This document shows positions 8,667-16,993 of a stretch of 64,000 nucleotides of DNA, piece after piece. Below the pieces are notes generated by a model, which was given only the letters and a program-made list of their open reading frames with translations, had not been told where the DNA came from and ran no database searches. Position 1 is the first letter of the stretch; each line of letters starts with the position of its first letter. A program made the translations under genes and the position numbers. Source of the DNA: Mesorhizobium sp. M8A.F.Ca.ET.218.01.1.1 (lineage in GTDB: Bacteria; Pseudomonadota; Alphaproteobacteria; Rhizobiales; Rhizobiaceae); NCBI RefSeq assembly GCF_004791165.1, contig NZ_SRUZ01000001.1, positions 354,382 through 418,381 of the forward strand. Direction: 5' to 3'.

Positions 8667-8691
8667 CCAGGGCGCGGCCATGCGGCCCTGG
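8667..8691 (-). promoter_or_regulatory. Stem-loop abutting the hslO ribosome-binding site
   Basis: On the minus strand CCAGGGC pairs with GCCCTGG around an 11-nt loop, and the last two bases of the 3' arm are the first bases of the GGAG Shine-Dalgarno site of hslO. The stem could limit ribosome access. It is GC-rich and perfect, which argues against a simple temperature-melting device. Confidence 0.35.
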
Positions 8692-8763
8692 TGGGCACAT
8701 GCGTCCAAACGCGCTTGATTTGCGTGATGCGGCGCAGATAGGCATCGCGCCCCCGCAGATCAA

Positions 8764-8784
8764 GCGCCTGGGCATTTCAGGCGC
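8764..8784 (-). terminator. Weak hairpin downstream of argF
   Basis: GCGCCTG and CAGGCGC form a 7-bp stem with a 7-nt loop, about 45 nt past the argF stop. Only TTGATC follows on the minus strand, so any terminator activity is weak. Confidence 0.35.
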
Positions 8785-8785
8785 C

Positions 8786-8836
8786 AAGACATATCAAGCA
8801 ACAAGACATATCAAGCAACAAGACACATCAAGCACC
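8786..8836. repeat. 17-bp tandem repeat, three copies, across the argF 3' end
   Basis: The unit AAGACATATCAAGCAAC occurs at 8786-8802 and 8803-8819 without change, and a third copy at 8820-8836 has two differences. The third copy contains the argF stop codon and last codons, so the repeat appears to have grown outward from the end of the gene. Confidence 0.9.
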
Positions 8837-9739
8837 GAGACACCAGGCAAGCACGGCCTTCTGGGCGTGCAGCCGGTTCTCAGCCTCGTCGAAGACCACC
8901 GAATGCGGTCCGTCGATGACCTCGTCGGTCACCTCCTCACCGCGATGGGCCGGCAGGCAATGCATGAACAGGGCGTCGGGCTTTGCCTTGGCCATCAGCG
9001 CGGCGTTGACCTGATAGGGCGAGAAGACATTGTGACCGCGGGCACGGTGTTCCTGGCCCATCGACACCCAGCAGTCGGTGACGATGCAGTCGGCCTGGTC
9101 GACGGCTTCTTCGGGCGAGCGGGTGAAATGCAGCTTGCCGCCATGCGCCTTGGACCAGTCGACATGCTTCTGCGCCGGTTCGCTGCCTTCGGGTACGGCG
9201 ACGTTGAGATTGAAGCGGAACCGTGCCGAGGCCTCGAGCAGCGAGTGTAGCACGTTGTTGCCGTCGCCGGTCCAGGCAATGGTCTTGCCGGCCACCGGAC
9301 CGCGATGCTCCTCGAAAGTCATGATGTCGGCCATCAGCTGGCAGGGGTGGGTGTCGTCGGTCAGCCCGTTGATCACCGGAACGGTGGCATTCTCGGTCAA
9401 CTCTAGCAGCCGCTCGTGCGAGGTGGTGCGGATCATGATGGCGTCGACATAGCGCGACAGCACCTTGGCGGTGTCGGCGATGGTCTCGGAGCGGCCGAGC
9501 TGCATCTCGGTGCCGGTCAACATGATGGTCTCGCCGCCAAGCTGGCGCATGCCGACGTCGAAAGAAACGCGCGTGCGCGTCGACGGTTTGTCGAAGATCA
9601 TGGCCAGCACCTTGCCTTCGAGCGGCTTGGTCCGCTCGCCGGCCCTGAGACGCGCCTTTCGCGTCACCGCATCATCCAGCATGAAGCGCAAATCGCCTTC
9701 GGAAACGGTGGAAAGATCGGTGAAATGGCGAACTGACAT
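8828..9739 (-). CDS. argF: Ornithine carbamoyltransferase
   Basis: Forms citrulline from ornithine and carbamoyl phosphate in arginine synthesis. 303 residues. Key motifs are present: carbamoyl-phosphate loop [11 protein letters not shown] near residue 50, the HPCQLMAD stretch near 130, and the ornithine-side [19 protein letters not shown] near 265 with its HCLP catalytic cysteine. The start MSVRHFTDL is chosen because it lies 16 bp after the argD stop; the frame runs 34 codons further upstream but would overlap argD. It is the second gene of the argD-argF unit and shares its leader. Its last codons lie in a 17-bp tandem repeat. Confidence 0.95.
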   Translation of the reverse strand: MSVRHFTDLSTVSEGDLRFMLDDAVTRKARLRAGERTKPLEGKVLAMIFDKPSTRTRVSFDVGMRQLGGETIMLTGTEMQLGRSETIADTAKVLSRYVDAIMIRTTSHERLLELTENATVPVINGLTDDTHPCQLMADIMTFEEHRGPVAGKTIAWTGDGNNVLHSLLEASARFRFNLNVAVPEGSEPAQKHVDWSKAHGGKLHFTRSPEEAVDQADCIVTDCWVSMGQEHRARGHNVFSPYQVNAALMAKAKPDALFMHCLPAHRGEEVTDEVIDGPHSVVFDEAENRLHAQKAVLAWCLGA

Positions 9740-9755
9740 CAGGAATGGTTCCGGA

Positions 9756-10955
9756 TTACTTCGCGGCGGCGGAGGCAATGGCCTCCGACAGGCCCTTGGC
9801 GCCGGCGCGGATGCGGCCGAGCGCTTCGTGAATCTCGGCATCGGTGACGGTCAGCGGCGGCAGCAGGCGAATGACGTTGTCGCCGGCCGGAACCGCCAGC
9901 AAATGCTGGTCGCGCAGCGCCATGTTCACCTTGCCGTTGGGCATCGCGCATTTGAGGCCGAGCATCAGCCCGGTGCCCCTGATATCCTCGATCACCTCGG
10001 GGAATTCGTCGGCTACCGACGCAAGCCCCTGCTTCATCAGCAGCGCCTTGCGCTGGACATCCTCGAGAAATCCATCTTCCAGCACGACGTCGAGGACGGC
10101 GTTGCCGACCGCCATTGCCAGCGGATTGCCGCCGAACGTGGTGCCGTGCACGCCGGCGGTCATGCCGACGGCCGCTTCATCGGTGGCAAGGCAGGCGCCC
10201 ATCGGGAAGCCGCCGCCAATGCCCTTGGCGATTGCCATGATGTCGGGCGTCACACCCGACCACTCATGCGCGAACAGCTTGCCGGTACGGCCAATGCCGC
10301 ACTGAACCTCATCGTAGATCAACAACAGGCCGTGCTGCTCGCAGAGCTGCCGCAGACGCTTCAACGACTGTGTCGGTACCGGGCGGATGCCGCCCTCGCC
10401 CTGCACCGGCTCGATCAGGATCGCGGCGGTCTCGGGCGTGATCGCCTTTTCAGCGGCGTCGATGTCGTCGAAGCCGACCTGATCGAAGCCTTCGACCTTG
10501 GGTCCGAAGCCTTCGAGATATTTGTACTGGCCGCCGGCCGCGATGGTCGCCAGCGTGCGGCCATGGAAGGCGCCTTCGAAGGTGATGATGCGGAAGCGCT
10601 CGGGATGTCCCTTGACGAAGTGGTAGCGCCGCGCCGTCTTGATCGCGCATTCCAGCGCCTCGGCGCCGGAATTGGTGAAGAACACCTTGTCGGCGAAGGT
10701 GGCATCAGCCAATCGTTCGCCAAGCCGGCTCTGCCCCGGGATCTCATAGAGATTGGAGACGTGCCAGAGCTTCGCCGCCTGTTCGGTAAGGGCCGCGACC
10801 AGATGAGGATGGCCGTGGCCAAGCGAATTGACAGCTATGCCGCCGGCGAAATCGAGATATCGCTCGCCCTTGTCGGTAACCAGCCAGGTGCCTTCCCCAT
10901 GGTCGAAGGCCAGGGGTGCGCGAGCAAAGGTCTCGTAAAGCGCCGAACCGCTCAT
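9756..10955 (-). CDS. argD: Acetylornithine aminotransferase
   Basis: PLP-dependent class III aminotransferase that converts N-acetylglutamate semialdehyde to N-acetylornithine; it may also serve lysine synthesis. 399 residues, full length. Marks seen are [15 protein letters not shown] near residue 33, [13 protein letters not shown] near 95, the PLP-carboxylate motif [14 protein letters not shown] near 215, and the lysine segment [15 protein letters not shown] near 245. The start codon overlaps the stop of a short Arg-rich reading frame (TAATG), and its ribosome site GGAGA lies inside that frame's Arg codons. A terminator-like hairpin precedes it. Transcribed with argF. Confidence 0.95.
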   Translation of the reverse strand: MSGSALYETFARAPLAFDHGEGTWLVTDKGERYLDFAGGIAVNSLGHGHPHLVAALTEQAAKLWHVSNLYEIPGQSRLGERLADATFADKVFFTNSGAEALECAIKTARRYHFVKGHPERFRIITFEGAFHGRTLATIAAGGQYKYLEGFGPKVEGFDQVGFDDIDAAEKAITPETAAILIEPVQGEGGIRPVPTQSLKRLRQLCEQHGLLLIYDEVQCGIGRTGKLFAHEWSGVTPDIMAIAKGIGGGFPMGACLATDEAAVGMTAGVHGTTFGGNPLAMAVGNAVLDVVLEDGFLEDVQRKALLMKQGLASVADEFPEVIEDIRGTGLMLGLKCAMPNGKVNMALRDQHLLAVPAGDNVIRLLPPLTVTDAEIHEALGRIRAGAKGLSEAIASAAAK

Positions 10956-11035
10956 TATATGCGTCTCCGGTACCGGAAAATCAAAAAAGCCGCCAAAGCG
11001 GCGGCCTTCTGTGGCTTATCGTGTTTTTCGGTCAT
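10955..11035 (-). CDS. Candidate second leader ORF before argD (26 codons)
   Basis: A short frame begins [10 protein letters not shown] and ends FRYRRRI, with four Arg codons (CGG, CGG, AGA, CGC) in the last six residues. Its start overlaps the stop of the first leader (ATGA) and its stop overlaps the argD start (TAATG), so it could couple argD translation to passage over Arg codons. There is no clear ribosome site of its own. High-GC DNA favours Arg codons by chance, so expression is only a suggestion. Confidence 0.3.
   Translation of the reverse strand: MTEKHDKPQKAAALAAFLIFRYRRRI
10983..11006 (-). terminator. Terminator-like hairpin in the argD leader
   Basis: On the minus strand GCCGCC (11005-11000) pairs with GGCGGC (10994-10989) around a GCTTT loop and is followed at once by six T. 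It lies in the 5' leader of argD, 27 nt after the stop of the Arg-rich leader frame, the position expected of an attenuator. Confidence 0.6.
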
Positions 11036-11097
11036 GAAGTCAACGAAAACGTCGCGTAGTGGCGCGCGGCAAGCCCCCTGACGCGACGCCGGCTCAT
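11032..11097 (-). CDS. Candidate Arg leader peptide before argD (21 codons)
   Basis: A frame of 21 codons begins MSRRRVRGLAARH, with three consecutive Arg codons (CGG, CGT, CGC), then AGG and CGC. The Arg codons fall inside one strand of a perfect 8-bp stem, CGTCGCGT (11088-11081) with ACGCGACG (11057-11050), so a stalled ribosome would melt it. The terminator-like hairpin follows. The layout resembles classical leader-peptide attenuation, but I find no strong ribosome site and no convincing antiterminator. Confidence 0.35.
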   Translation of the reverse strand: MSRRRVRGLAARHYATFSLTS

Positions 11098-11133
11098 GAG
11101 CGACCGGGCAAGTTGGGGAAAACCGAAAAAACC

Positions 11134-11280
11134 GATTCGTGTTGCACTTGGGACTCTTGTCACCGAGTCAGCGCATAGAGTAGTTGTAGTCGAGAAATAA
11201 CTAGATTTCGTGCGGCGGACCTAATCACCAGATATATGTGGTGTCTGCCCCAGCAGTGGTGCTGGGTCGGGAAAGGATTC
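11134..11280. promoter_or_regulatory. Cluster of four GANTC (CcrM) sites upstream of gcrA
   Basis: GANTC sites occur at 11134-11138 (GATTC), 11152-11156 (GACTC), 11165-11169 (GAGTC) and 11276-11280 (GATTC), all between argD and gcrA. CcrM methylates this motif in alphaproteobacteria, and GcrA reads its methylation state. The density is well above random expectation for a 5-bp site with one free base. Confidence 0.7.
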
Positions 11281-11311
11281 TGATTGCCGCACGCTTATGA
11301 GGAGCGCGGTC

Positions 11312-11830
11312 ATGAACTGGACTGACGAGCGGGTAGAACTCTTGAGAAAACTGTGGTCGGAGGGTCTGAGCGCAAGCCAGATTGCCGCTCAGCTTGGAGG
11401 GGTCAGCCGCAACGCGGTCATCGGTAAGGTGCACCGGCTGAAACTGTCGGGCCGCGGCCGTGCGACGGCGACGCCGGCACGCCAGAAGAAGGCATCGCAA
11501 GGATCGACCGTCCAGAAGTCGGTGGCACGCGCCGCGACCACGGCACGTCATGTCACGACTTCGATCGGCGCGACGGCCCTTCAGACGCAATTCGACGCCG
11601 AACCTGTAGCAAGACACTACATCCGCCCGGTCGAGAACGTCGTGGTACCGATCTCACGGCATCTGCAGCTCGTCGAACTGACCGAGCGCACCTGCAAATG
11701 GCCGAACGGTGATCCGCTTTCGGAGGACTTCAATTTCTGCGGCAACGAAGCCGCCGAGACCGGTCCCTACTGCAAGTACCATGCCCGCGTGGCGTTCCAG
11801 CCAGCGGCGGAGCGGCGCAGGAACCGATAG
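11312..11830 (+). CDS. gcrA: GcrA cell-cycle regulator
   Basis: 172-residue homologue of Caulobacter GcrA, which binds sigma-70 RNA polymerase and activates promoters carrying CcrM-methylated GANTC. The N-terminal helix-turn-helix is clear: MNWTDERVELLRKLWSEGL, then ASQIAAQLGGVSRNAVIGK. The linker is basic and Ala/Thr-rich. The C-terminal sigma-binding part has TCKWPNGDP and NFCGNEAAETGPYCKYHARVA, with the conserved Cys/His residues. The start is chosen at MNWTDE because GAGGAG stands 7 nt upstream, five codons inside a longer frame. Its own upstream region has four GANTC sites, which suggests that replication-dependent methylation feeds back on gcrA. Confidence 0.95.
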   Translation: MNWTDERVELLRKLWSEGLSASQIAAQLGGVSRNAVIGKVHRLKLSGRGRATATPARQKKASQGSTVQKSVARAATTARHVTTSIGATALQTQFDAEPVARHYIRPVENVVVPISRHLQLVELTERTCKWPNGDPLSEDFNFCGNEAAETGPYCKYHARVAFQPAAERRRNR

Positions 11831-11898
11831 GGAATAGCCACTGATTGAGCTTCCGCGAGGGGGCAATGCAGTCTTTCCCCTATTCGCTATTCGCCCTT

Positions 11899-12906
11899 TC
11901 ACAGCCAGCCGTTCTTCCTGAACCGCCAATACAGGAAGCAGCAGATCAGCGCGATGGTGGTCAGCACCATCGGGTAGCCATATTCCATCTTCAGCTCGGG
12001 CATGTCGGTAAAGTTCATACCGTAGATGCCGGCGAATGCGGTTGGCACCGCCAGGATGGCCGCCCATGAGGCGAGTTTCTTGGAGATCGCCGTTTCCTGG
12101 CTCTGGCCGACCAGAAGACTGGCCTCGAAGGCGAAGGCCAGCACCTCGCGCAGACTGTCGATTTTCTCCTGGACGGTGCGGATGTGATCCGTCACGTCGC
12201 GGAACAGCGGGTGCATGGCAGAATGGATCTGCGGCAGCTCGGCGCTGGTCAGCCGGCGGCAGACTTCCACCAGGGGCAATGCCGCATTGCGCAGGCGCAA
12301 GAGGTCGCGGCGCAGCATGTAAAGCCGTTCGATATCGGGGCCGGTCATCGGCTTCAGCAGGACCTTGTCCTCGATCGCCTCGACCTCGTCCTCGATCTGC
12401 TCGAGCACGGGCATGTAGTTGTCGACGATGAAGTCGAGAATGGCGTAAAGGACGAAATCCTCGCCCTTGGCCAGCGAGTGCGGGCAGCTTTCCCAGTGCT
12501 GGCGCACGGCGGCATAGGATGTCGACGGGCCGTGCCTGACGCTGACGATGTAGCCTGAGCCGACAAACAGATGAGTCTCGCCGAAGGTGACGCGCCCGTC
12601 GATCAGCTGCGCCGTGCGGGCGACGATGAACAGCGCATCGCCATATTGCTCGATCTTTGGCCGCTGGTGCGGATGCTCGGCATCCTCGATCGCCAGCTCA
12701 TGCAGATGAAACTGTGCCTGGACGCGCAGCAGAAGTTCACGGTCGGGTTCAAGCAGCCCGATCCAGACGACGTGTCCCGATTTCTTGGCCCAATCGCCGG
12801 CTTCCTCGATTGGAATATCGGCGATGCGGCGCCCGGCGGTATAGACACCGCAGGCAATGATGCCCGATGTCGGCGGCGAGGGCTTGAACTCCCGGACATA
12901 TTCCAT
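11899..12906 (-). CDS. corA: CorA-family magnesium/cobalt transporter
   Basis: 335-residue CorA family divalent-cation channel of the inner membrane. A long cytoplasmic domain with helices (such as EDEVEAIEDKVLLKPMTGPDIERLYMLRRDLL) precedes two C-terminal membrane segments: SWAAILAVPTAFAGIYGMNFTDMP, containing the signature YGMNF, and YPMVLTTIALICCFLYWRF. The C terminus is basic, as in CorA. The gene converges on gcrA and lies 93 bp downstream of phoU on the same strand. The substrate could be Mg2+, Co2+ or Ni2+. Confidence 0.92.
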   Translation of the reverse strand: MEYVREFKPSPPTSGIIACGVYTAGRRIADIPIEEAGDWAKKSGHVVWIGLLEPDRELLLRVQAQFHLHELAIEDAEHPHQRPKIEQYGDALFIVARTAQLIDGRVTFGETHLFVGSGYIVSVRHGPSTSYAAVRQHWESCPHSLAKGEDFVLYAILDFIVDNYMPVLEQIEDEVEAIEDKVLLKPMTGPDIERLYMLRRDLLRLRNAALPLVEVCRRLTSAELPQIHSAMHPLFRDVTDHIRTVQEKIDSLREVLAFAFEASLLVGQSQETAISKKLASWAAILAVPTAFAGIYGMNFTDMPELKMEYGYPMVLTTIALICCFLYWRFRKNGWL

Positions 12907-12999
12907 CGCGGCCTCCGAAAGCGTTGCCTTCCCCAGGGAACCAAGCTTATCTCGGGGTAGTTTAGCGCAATATGATCAAGCGTTCGAGAGGACGTGCGT

Positions 13000-13725
13000 T
13001 CACTTCACCGGCAGCGCCGCGGGGAGGCCGATCTTGTCCGTCTTGTCGCTTTTCGGCCGATCGGGCGGCATCTGGTCGCCGGTGACGATGTAGTAGATGG
13101 TCTCGGCGATGTTGGTGGCGTGATCGCCGATACGCTCGATGTTCTTGGCGCAGAACAGCAGATGCGTACAGGGCGTGATGTTGCGCGGATCTTCCATCAT
13201 GTAGGTCAGCAATTCGCGAAACAGCGACGTGTACATGGCATCGATCTGGTCGTCTCGGTCGCGCACGAAGCCGATCTTGTCGACCGAACGCGACGCATAG
13301 ACGTCGAGAACTTCCTTCAGCTGGGTCAGCGCCAGGTTGGCCAGAGCCTCCAGGCCGCGGAAAAGGCTGGTCGGCTGACGGCCGTCGATGACGGCGACCA
13401 CCCGCTTGGCGACGTTCTTACCGAGGTCGCCGACCCGCTCGAGGTCGGCCGAAATGCGGATGGCGCCGACGATCTCGCGCAGGTCCGTCGCCATCGGCTG
13501 GCGCTTGGCGATGATGATGATCGCCTTGTCGTCGATCTCACGCTGCCCCTCATCCAGCACGAGGTCATCGCGAATGACCTTCTGGGCCAATCCCGGATCG
13601 GCATTGACCAAGGCGGCGACCGCCTGCTCGACCATGCGCTCGGCATGGCCGCCCATCGCGGCGATGCGCTTGGAGAGATATTTCAGTTCCTCGTCAAAGG
13701 CGCTCATTGTGTGAACGGACTGCAT
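13000..13725 (-). CDS. phoU: Phosphate signalling protein PhoU
   Basis: 241-residue helical PhoU, which in the family links the Pst phosphate transporter to the PhoR kinase and keeps the Pho response off when phosphate is ample. The two three-helix repeats show the metal-binding motifs: DLREIVGAIRISADLERVGD near residue 80 and HLLFCAKNIERIGDHATNIAE near 190. The first ATG (MQSVHTMSAF) has AAGG upstream; a second ATG six codons on is possible. It lies 116 bp downstream of phoR on the same strand. No pstSCAB or phoB genes are next to it, which departs from the usual arrangement. Confidence 0.94.
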   Translation of the reverse strand: MQSVHTMSAFDEELKYLSKRIAAMGGHAERMVEQAVAALVNADPGLAQKVIRDDLVLDEGQREIDDKAIIIIAKRQPMATDLREIVGAIRISADLERVGDLGKNVAKRVVAVIDGRQPTSLFRGLEALANLALTQLKEVLDVYASRSVDKIGFVRDRDDQIDAMYTSLFRELLTYMMEDPRNITPCTHLLFCAKNIERIGDHATNIAETIYYIVTGDQMPPDRPKSDKTDKIGLPAALPVK

Positions 13726-13841
13726 GGACGAAATGCCTTCCCACGGGGTGTCTTGATTTTGAGTCGTTTCTTCGAATCCCCGCTGATACGCTAACCGGAT
13801 GACAGAAAAAAGAAACGGTCCCGTGGAAAACTAGGGCAGTA

Positions 13842-15107
13842 TCAGTGCGCCGGCAAATGGACTGAGAACGCGGCGCCCTTGCCGACCTCGGACCGGATCG
13901 TCAGCCTGGCGTTGTGACGCGTCAGGATGTGCTTGACGATCGACAGGCCAAGTCCCGTGCCTTTCTGGGTCCGGCTGGTCTCGACATCGACACGATAGAA
14001 GCGTTCGGTGATGCGCGGGATATGTTCCTCGGGGATGCCGGGGCCGAAATCCCGGATTGTCACGTCGATGCCTGGTTCGGAACCGTCATCGCCGCGCGCG
14101 ATCGACACCACGACGCGGCCGCCCGACTGGCCGTATTTGCAGGCGTTTTCCAAAAGGTTCTCGAAGACCTGGAACAACTCGTCGCGATCGCCCGGCACAT
14201 CGAGCGGCCCCTTGGCGAAATCGCGCTCGATGGCGACATTGTTTTCCCGGGCGAGCGGTCCGAGCGAATCGATGACGCTGTCGACGGTCTGGCGCAGATC
14301 GACTTCGGTTCCCGGTCTCAGATAGGGCTTCATCTCCAGCCGCGACAGCGACAGCAGGTCATCGATCAGGCGCGCCATGCGGCCGGTCTGGTTCTGCATG
14401 ATCTGGAGGAACTGCTCGCGCGCCGCCGGATCGTTGCGGGCCGGTCCGCGCAGCGTCTCGATGAAACCCGCGATCGAGGCCAGCGGGGTGCGCAACTCGT
14501 GACTGGCGTTGGCGATGAAGTCGGCGCGCATGCGGTCTATGCGTCGCGCCTCGCTCTGGTCCTTGAAGACCAGCACATAGAGGTCGGTGCCATGCCCGAC
14601 CGATGACGCGCTGACCCGGTAGGCCCGTTCGACAGGCAGTTTCTCGGTGTAATCGACAACATCCGAGGCGACGGTTCCCGACAGCACACTGTCCAGCAGC
14701 GCCTGCATTTCCGGCGCCCGGAATTTCAGCGGCAGCGATATGCCGGGCGCGATGCCGCCAAAGGCGGCAAAGGCGGCGGCGTTGGCGTGGACGATGGTGG
14801 CGGCCTGGTCGAAGATGATGAGCGGATCGGCGACGGCGGCCGCGAGATATTCCCCCGACAGGCGCTGCAAGCCCATCGCCTCGATTGCCCCGGCGCTCTC
14901 GGCGGAATGGCGCACACCGGCCGCCGGCAATATTGCCGCCGCCAGCAACAGCAGCAGAGCCGGTACCAGCACGTAGGCGGAAATACCCGCGAAGCCATAG
15001 GCGATCAGAACCGCCACGACCCCGGCCGCAAGCAGCCAGCGGCTGTTCCACAGCCGGGCGGCCATGGCTTGCCCCGTGCCTTTCTGTTCCGCGCCCAGGT
15101 CAGTCAT
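13842..15107 (-). CDS. phoR: Phosphate-regulon sensor histidine kinase
   Basis: Membrane sensor kinase of about 421 residues. Two hydrophobic segments occupy residues 20-65 (LLAAGVVAVLIAYGFAGI and VLVPALLLLLAAAILPA). A PAS domain follows (ADPLIIFDQAATIVHANAAA), then the phospho-acceptor H-box FIANASHELRTPLAS with its histidine, and the ATPase boxes ENLLENACKYG, IRDFGPGIP and GTGLGLSIVKHIL. The short periplasmic part and the PAS domain are typical of PhoR. Start ATG (MTDLGAEQK) is preferred over an upstream in-frame TTG that sits directly on the GGAGG. PhoU follows. The partner phoB is not in the window, so the assignment rests on domain order and the phoU linkage. Confidence 0.85.
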   Translation of the reverse strand: MTDLGAEQKGTGQAMAARLWNSRWLLAAGVVAVLIAYGFAGISAYVLVPALLLLLAAAILPAAGVRHSAESAGAIEAMGLQRLSGEYLAAAVADPLIIFDQAATIVHANAAAFAAFGGIAPGISLPLKFRAPEMQALLDSVLSGTVASDVVDYTEKLPVERAYRVSASSVGHGTDLYVLVFKDQSEARRIDRMRADFIANASHELRTPLASIAGFIETLRGPARNDPAAREQFLQIMQNQTGRMARLIDDLLSLSRLEMKPYLRPGTEVDLRQTVDSVIDSLGPLARENNVAIERDFAKGPLDVPGDRDELFQVFENLLENACKYGQSGGRVVVSIARGDDGSEPGIDVTIRDFGPGIPEEHIPRITERFYRVDVETSRTQKGTGLGLSIVKHILTRHNARLTIRSEVGKGAAFSVHLPAH

Positions 15108-15262
15108 TCGCGCGCCCAACCTCCACCGGTCACACGGCGACGGAAACTTCCGCTGGACCGCAAATCAAAAGTGCTACAGCGTCGTTTGCGCGTCCAAATG
15201 GACATGCGGCCTGTAGTGGCTCCCAATAGCATGAGTCCAGACACTTAAAAGGGTTCGCCTGC

Positions 15263-16171
15263 ATGAAAAACGCCAAGGAAAATTCCGTCACGCCAACTTC
15301 TGGTCCGCTGAACATCAAGATCGGCGGCAAGAAACGGGAGTTCGATATCGAGAATCCCGAGCTTCCGGACTGGGTCGAGGAGAACAAGCTGACCGCGGGC
15401 GGGTATCCCTACGACAAGAAGATGAAAAGCGAAGAGTATGACGAGACGCTCGAGAAATTGCAGATCGAGCTGGTCAAGGCGCAAGCCTGGCTGCAGGCGA
15501 CCGGCAAGCGGGTGATGGCGCTGTTCGAGGGGCGTGACGCTGCCGGCAAGGGCGGTACGATCTTCGTGGTGCGCCAGTACCTCAACCCGCGCACGGCGCG
15601 CAACGTCGCGCTGACCAAACCAACCCCGACGGAGCTGGGGCAATGGTACTACCAGCGCTATGCCGACCATTTCCCGACATCGGGCGAATTCGTCACTTTC
15701 GACCGCTCCTGGTACAACCGCGCCGGCGTCGAGCCAGTGATGGGTTTTTGCACCCCCGAACAGCATGAGAAGTTTCTCGACGAGACGCCGCATTTCGAAC
15801 GAATGATCGTCAATGACGGCATCCATTTCTTCAAATTCTGGCTGAACATCGGCCAGGAGACGCAGCTCGAGCGCTTTCACGATCGCCGCTACAGCCCCCT
15901 GAAGAGCTGGAAGTTCTCGCCGATAGACATTGCCGGCATCACCAAGTGGGACGATTACACCAAGGCGCGCGACAGCATGTTCGAGCACACCCACAAGGAG
16001 TTCGCGCCATGGATCATCGTGCGGGCCAACGACAAGCGCCGCGCGCGGCTGGCGGTGATGCGTCGCATCCTCCTGTCGCTGCCCTACGAGGGGCGCGATC
16101 TCGATGTCGTCGGCAAGGAAGACAAGAAGATCATCGGCGAAGGGCCGTCATTCCTGGGCAAGCAGGACTGA
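15263..16171 (+). CDS. ppk2: Polyphosphate kinase 2
   Basis: 302-residue PPK2 enzyme that interconverts polyphosphate and nucleoside di/triphosphates. The P-loop is [12 protein letters not shown] near residue 90, the Walker B-like segment is [14 protein letters not shown] near 150, and the lid helix region includes [21 protein letters not shown]. The start MKNAKENSV has AAGGG nearby. The gene is divergent from phoR across 155 bp, which places polyphosphate metabolism beside the phosphate sensor. I looked for a Pho box in the gap and found none that is convincing. Whether it prefers ADP or GDP cannot be told from this reading. Confidence 0.94.
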   Translation: MKNAKENSVTPTSGPLNIKIGGKKREFDIENPELPDWVEENKLTAGGYPYDKKMKSEEYDETLEKLQIELVKAQAWLQATGKRVMALFEGRDAAGKGGTIFVVRQYLNPRTARNVALTKPTPTELGQWYYQRYADHFPTSGEFVTFDRSWYNRAGVEPVMGFCTPEQHEKFLDETPHFERMIVNDGIHFFKFWLNIGQETQLERFHDRRYSPLKSWKFSPIDIAGITKWDDYTKARDSMFEHTHKEFAPWIIVRANDKRRARLAVMRRILLSLPYEGRDLDVVGKEDKKIIGEGPSFLGKQD

Positions 16172-16172
16172 C

Positions 16173-16196
16173 GCTTTGGCGCCGCGCGGCCAAAGC
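16173..16196. terminator. Hairpin between convergent ppk2 and crotonase gene
   Basis: GCTTTGGC (16173-16180) pairs perfectly with GCCAAAGC (16189-16196) around an 8-nt GC loop, starting 2 nt past the ppk2 stop. There is no U-tract on either strand, so it is a plausible transcript end-stabiliser rather than a strong terminator. Confidence 0.45.
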
Positions 16197-16243
16197 CAGC
16201 GCGGCGCAGTTGATGGATGTCCTCTTTCCTCAGCCGAGCGGCT

Positions 16244-16993
16244 CTAGGCCGCCAGGCGCGCGATCCGCTGCAACCGTCGCAGCGTGGCGTCGTCCTGCAG
16301 CGCCTGCTGGAACAGCGATATCTCCTCATCGATGCGCTCGCAAAGTGCCGTGGTGTTGCCCTTGAGCAAGCCGCGCGTCTGCAGCAACGCCGCAACCGGC
16401 TTTTTGGCCAATTGTCTTGCCCGGCCGAGCGTCGCCTCCTCGACGCTGCCTTCCGGGACGATCTCTGCGACGAGGCCGAGCGCCCTGGCGTCTTCGGCAC
16501 GGAGCGTGTCGCCGAGGCAGAAGAAGCGGAAAGCTCCGGCATAGCCGAGCTTCTGCGGCGCCAGGATGCTGGTCGCCGCGTCCGGCACCAGGCCGAAATC
16601 GACGAACGGCACCCGGAACGTGCTTTTTTCCGACGCGATCACCATGTCGCAATGGAACAGGATGGTGCAACCGACGCCGACGGCGTCGCCGTCGACACAG
16701 GCCAGGATGGGCTTCGGAAACGTCGCCAGCATGCGGAACATGTCGGTGACGGCGGCGATCAGCTTCTGATGCTTGGTGGCATCCAGGAATTCGGAAAAGT
16801 CGCCGCCAAGGCAGAAACAGCCCGCCAGGCCGCGCAGCACGACGACCCGCACCTCGTCGTTCTCGGCGGCTTCGTGGAACGTCGTGGCAAGGCTCTCATA
16901 GGCCCTTCTATCGAGCACCGGCCGGCCGTCATTCGACGATACGGTGACGATCAGAGCGTGGTTGCGCAGTTCAGGCTGCGGGTGCGCGTTCAT
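16244..16993 (-). CDS. Crotonase-fold acyl-CoA isomerase/hydratase overlapping luxI
   Basis: 249-residue crotonase-superfamily protein. The CoA-binding oxyanion region is CFCLGGDFSEF near residue 60 and CVDGDAVGVGC near 100. Both glutamates of classical enoyl-CoA hydratase appear to be missing: the first site reads GVGCTIL (Thr for Glu), the second reads VPFVDFGLVPD (Phe for Glu). The GLVPD segment is like that of PaaG-type isomerases, which use Asp there. This points to double-bond isomerisation rather than hydration. Its ATG overlaps the stop of the AHL synthase gene by 4 bp, so the two are translated together, and it probably alters the acyl chain given to or made by that synthase. The exact substrate is unknown. 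Confidence 0.88.
   Translation of the reverse strand: MNAHPQPELRNHALIVTVSSNDGRPVLDRRAYESLATTFHEAAENDEVRVVVLRGLAGCFCLGGDFSEFLDATKHQKLIAAVTDMFRMLATFPKPILACVDGDAVGVGCTILFHCDMVIASEKSTFRVPFVDFGLVPDAATSILAPQKLGYAGAFRFFCLGDTLRAEDARALGLVAEIVPEGSVEEATLGRARQLAKKPVAALLQTRGLLKGNTTALCERIDEEISLFQQALQDDATLRRLQRIARLAA

Noticed and set aside
15120..15262. Possible Pho box upstream of ppk2
   Set aside because: CTGTAGT-N4-CCCAATA is too far from the CTGTCAT direct-repeat pattern to call.
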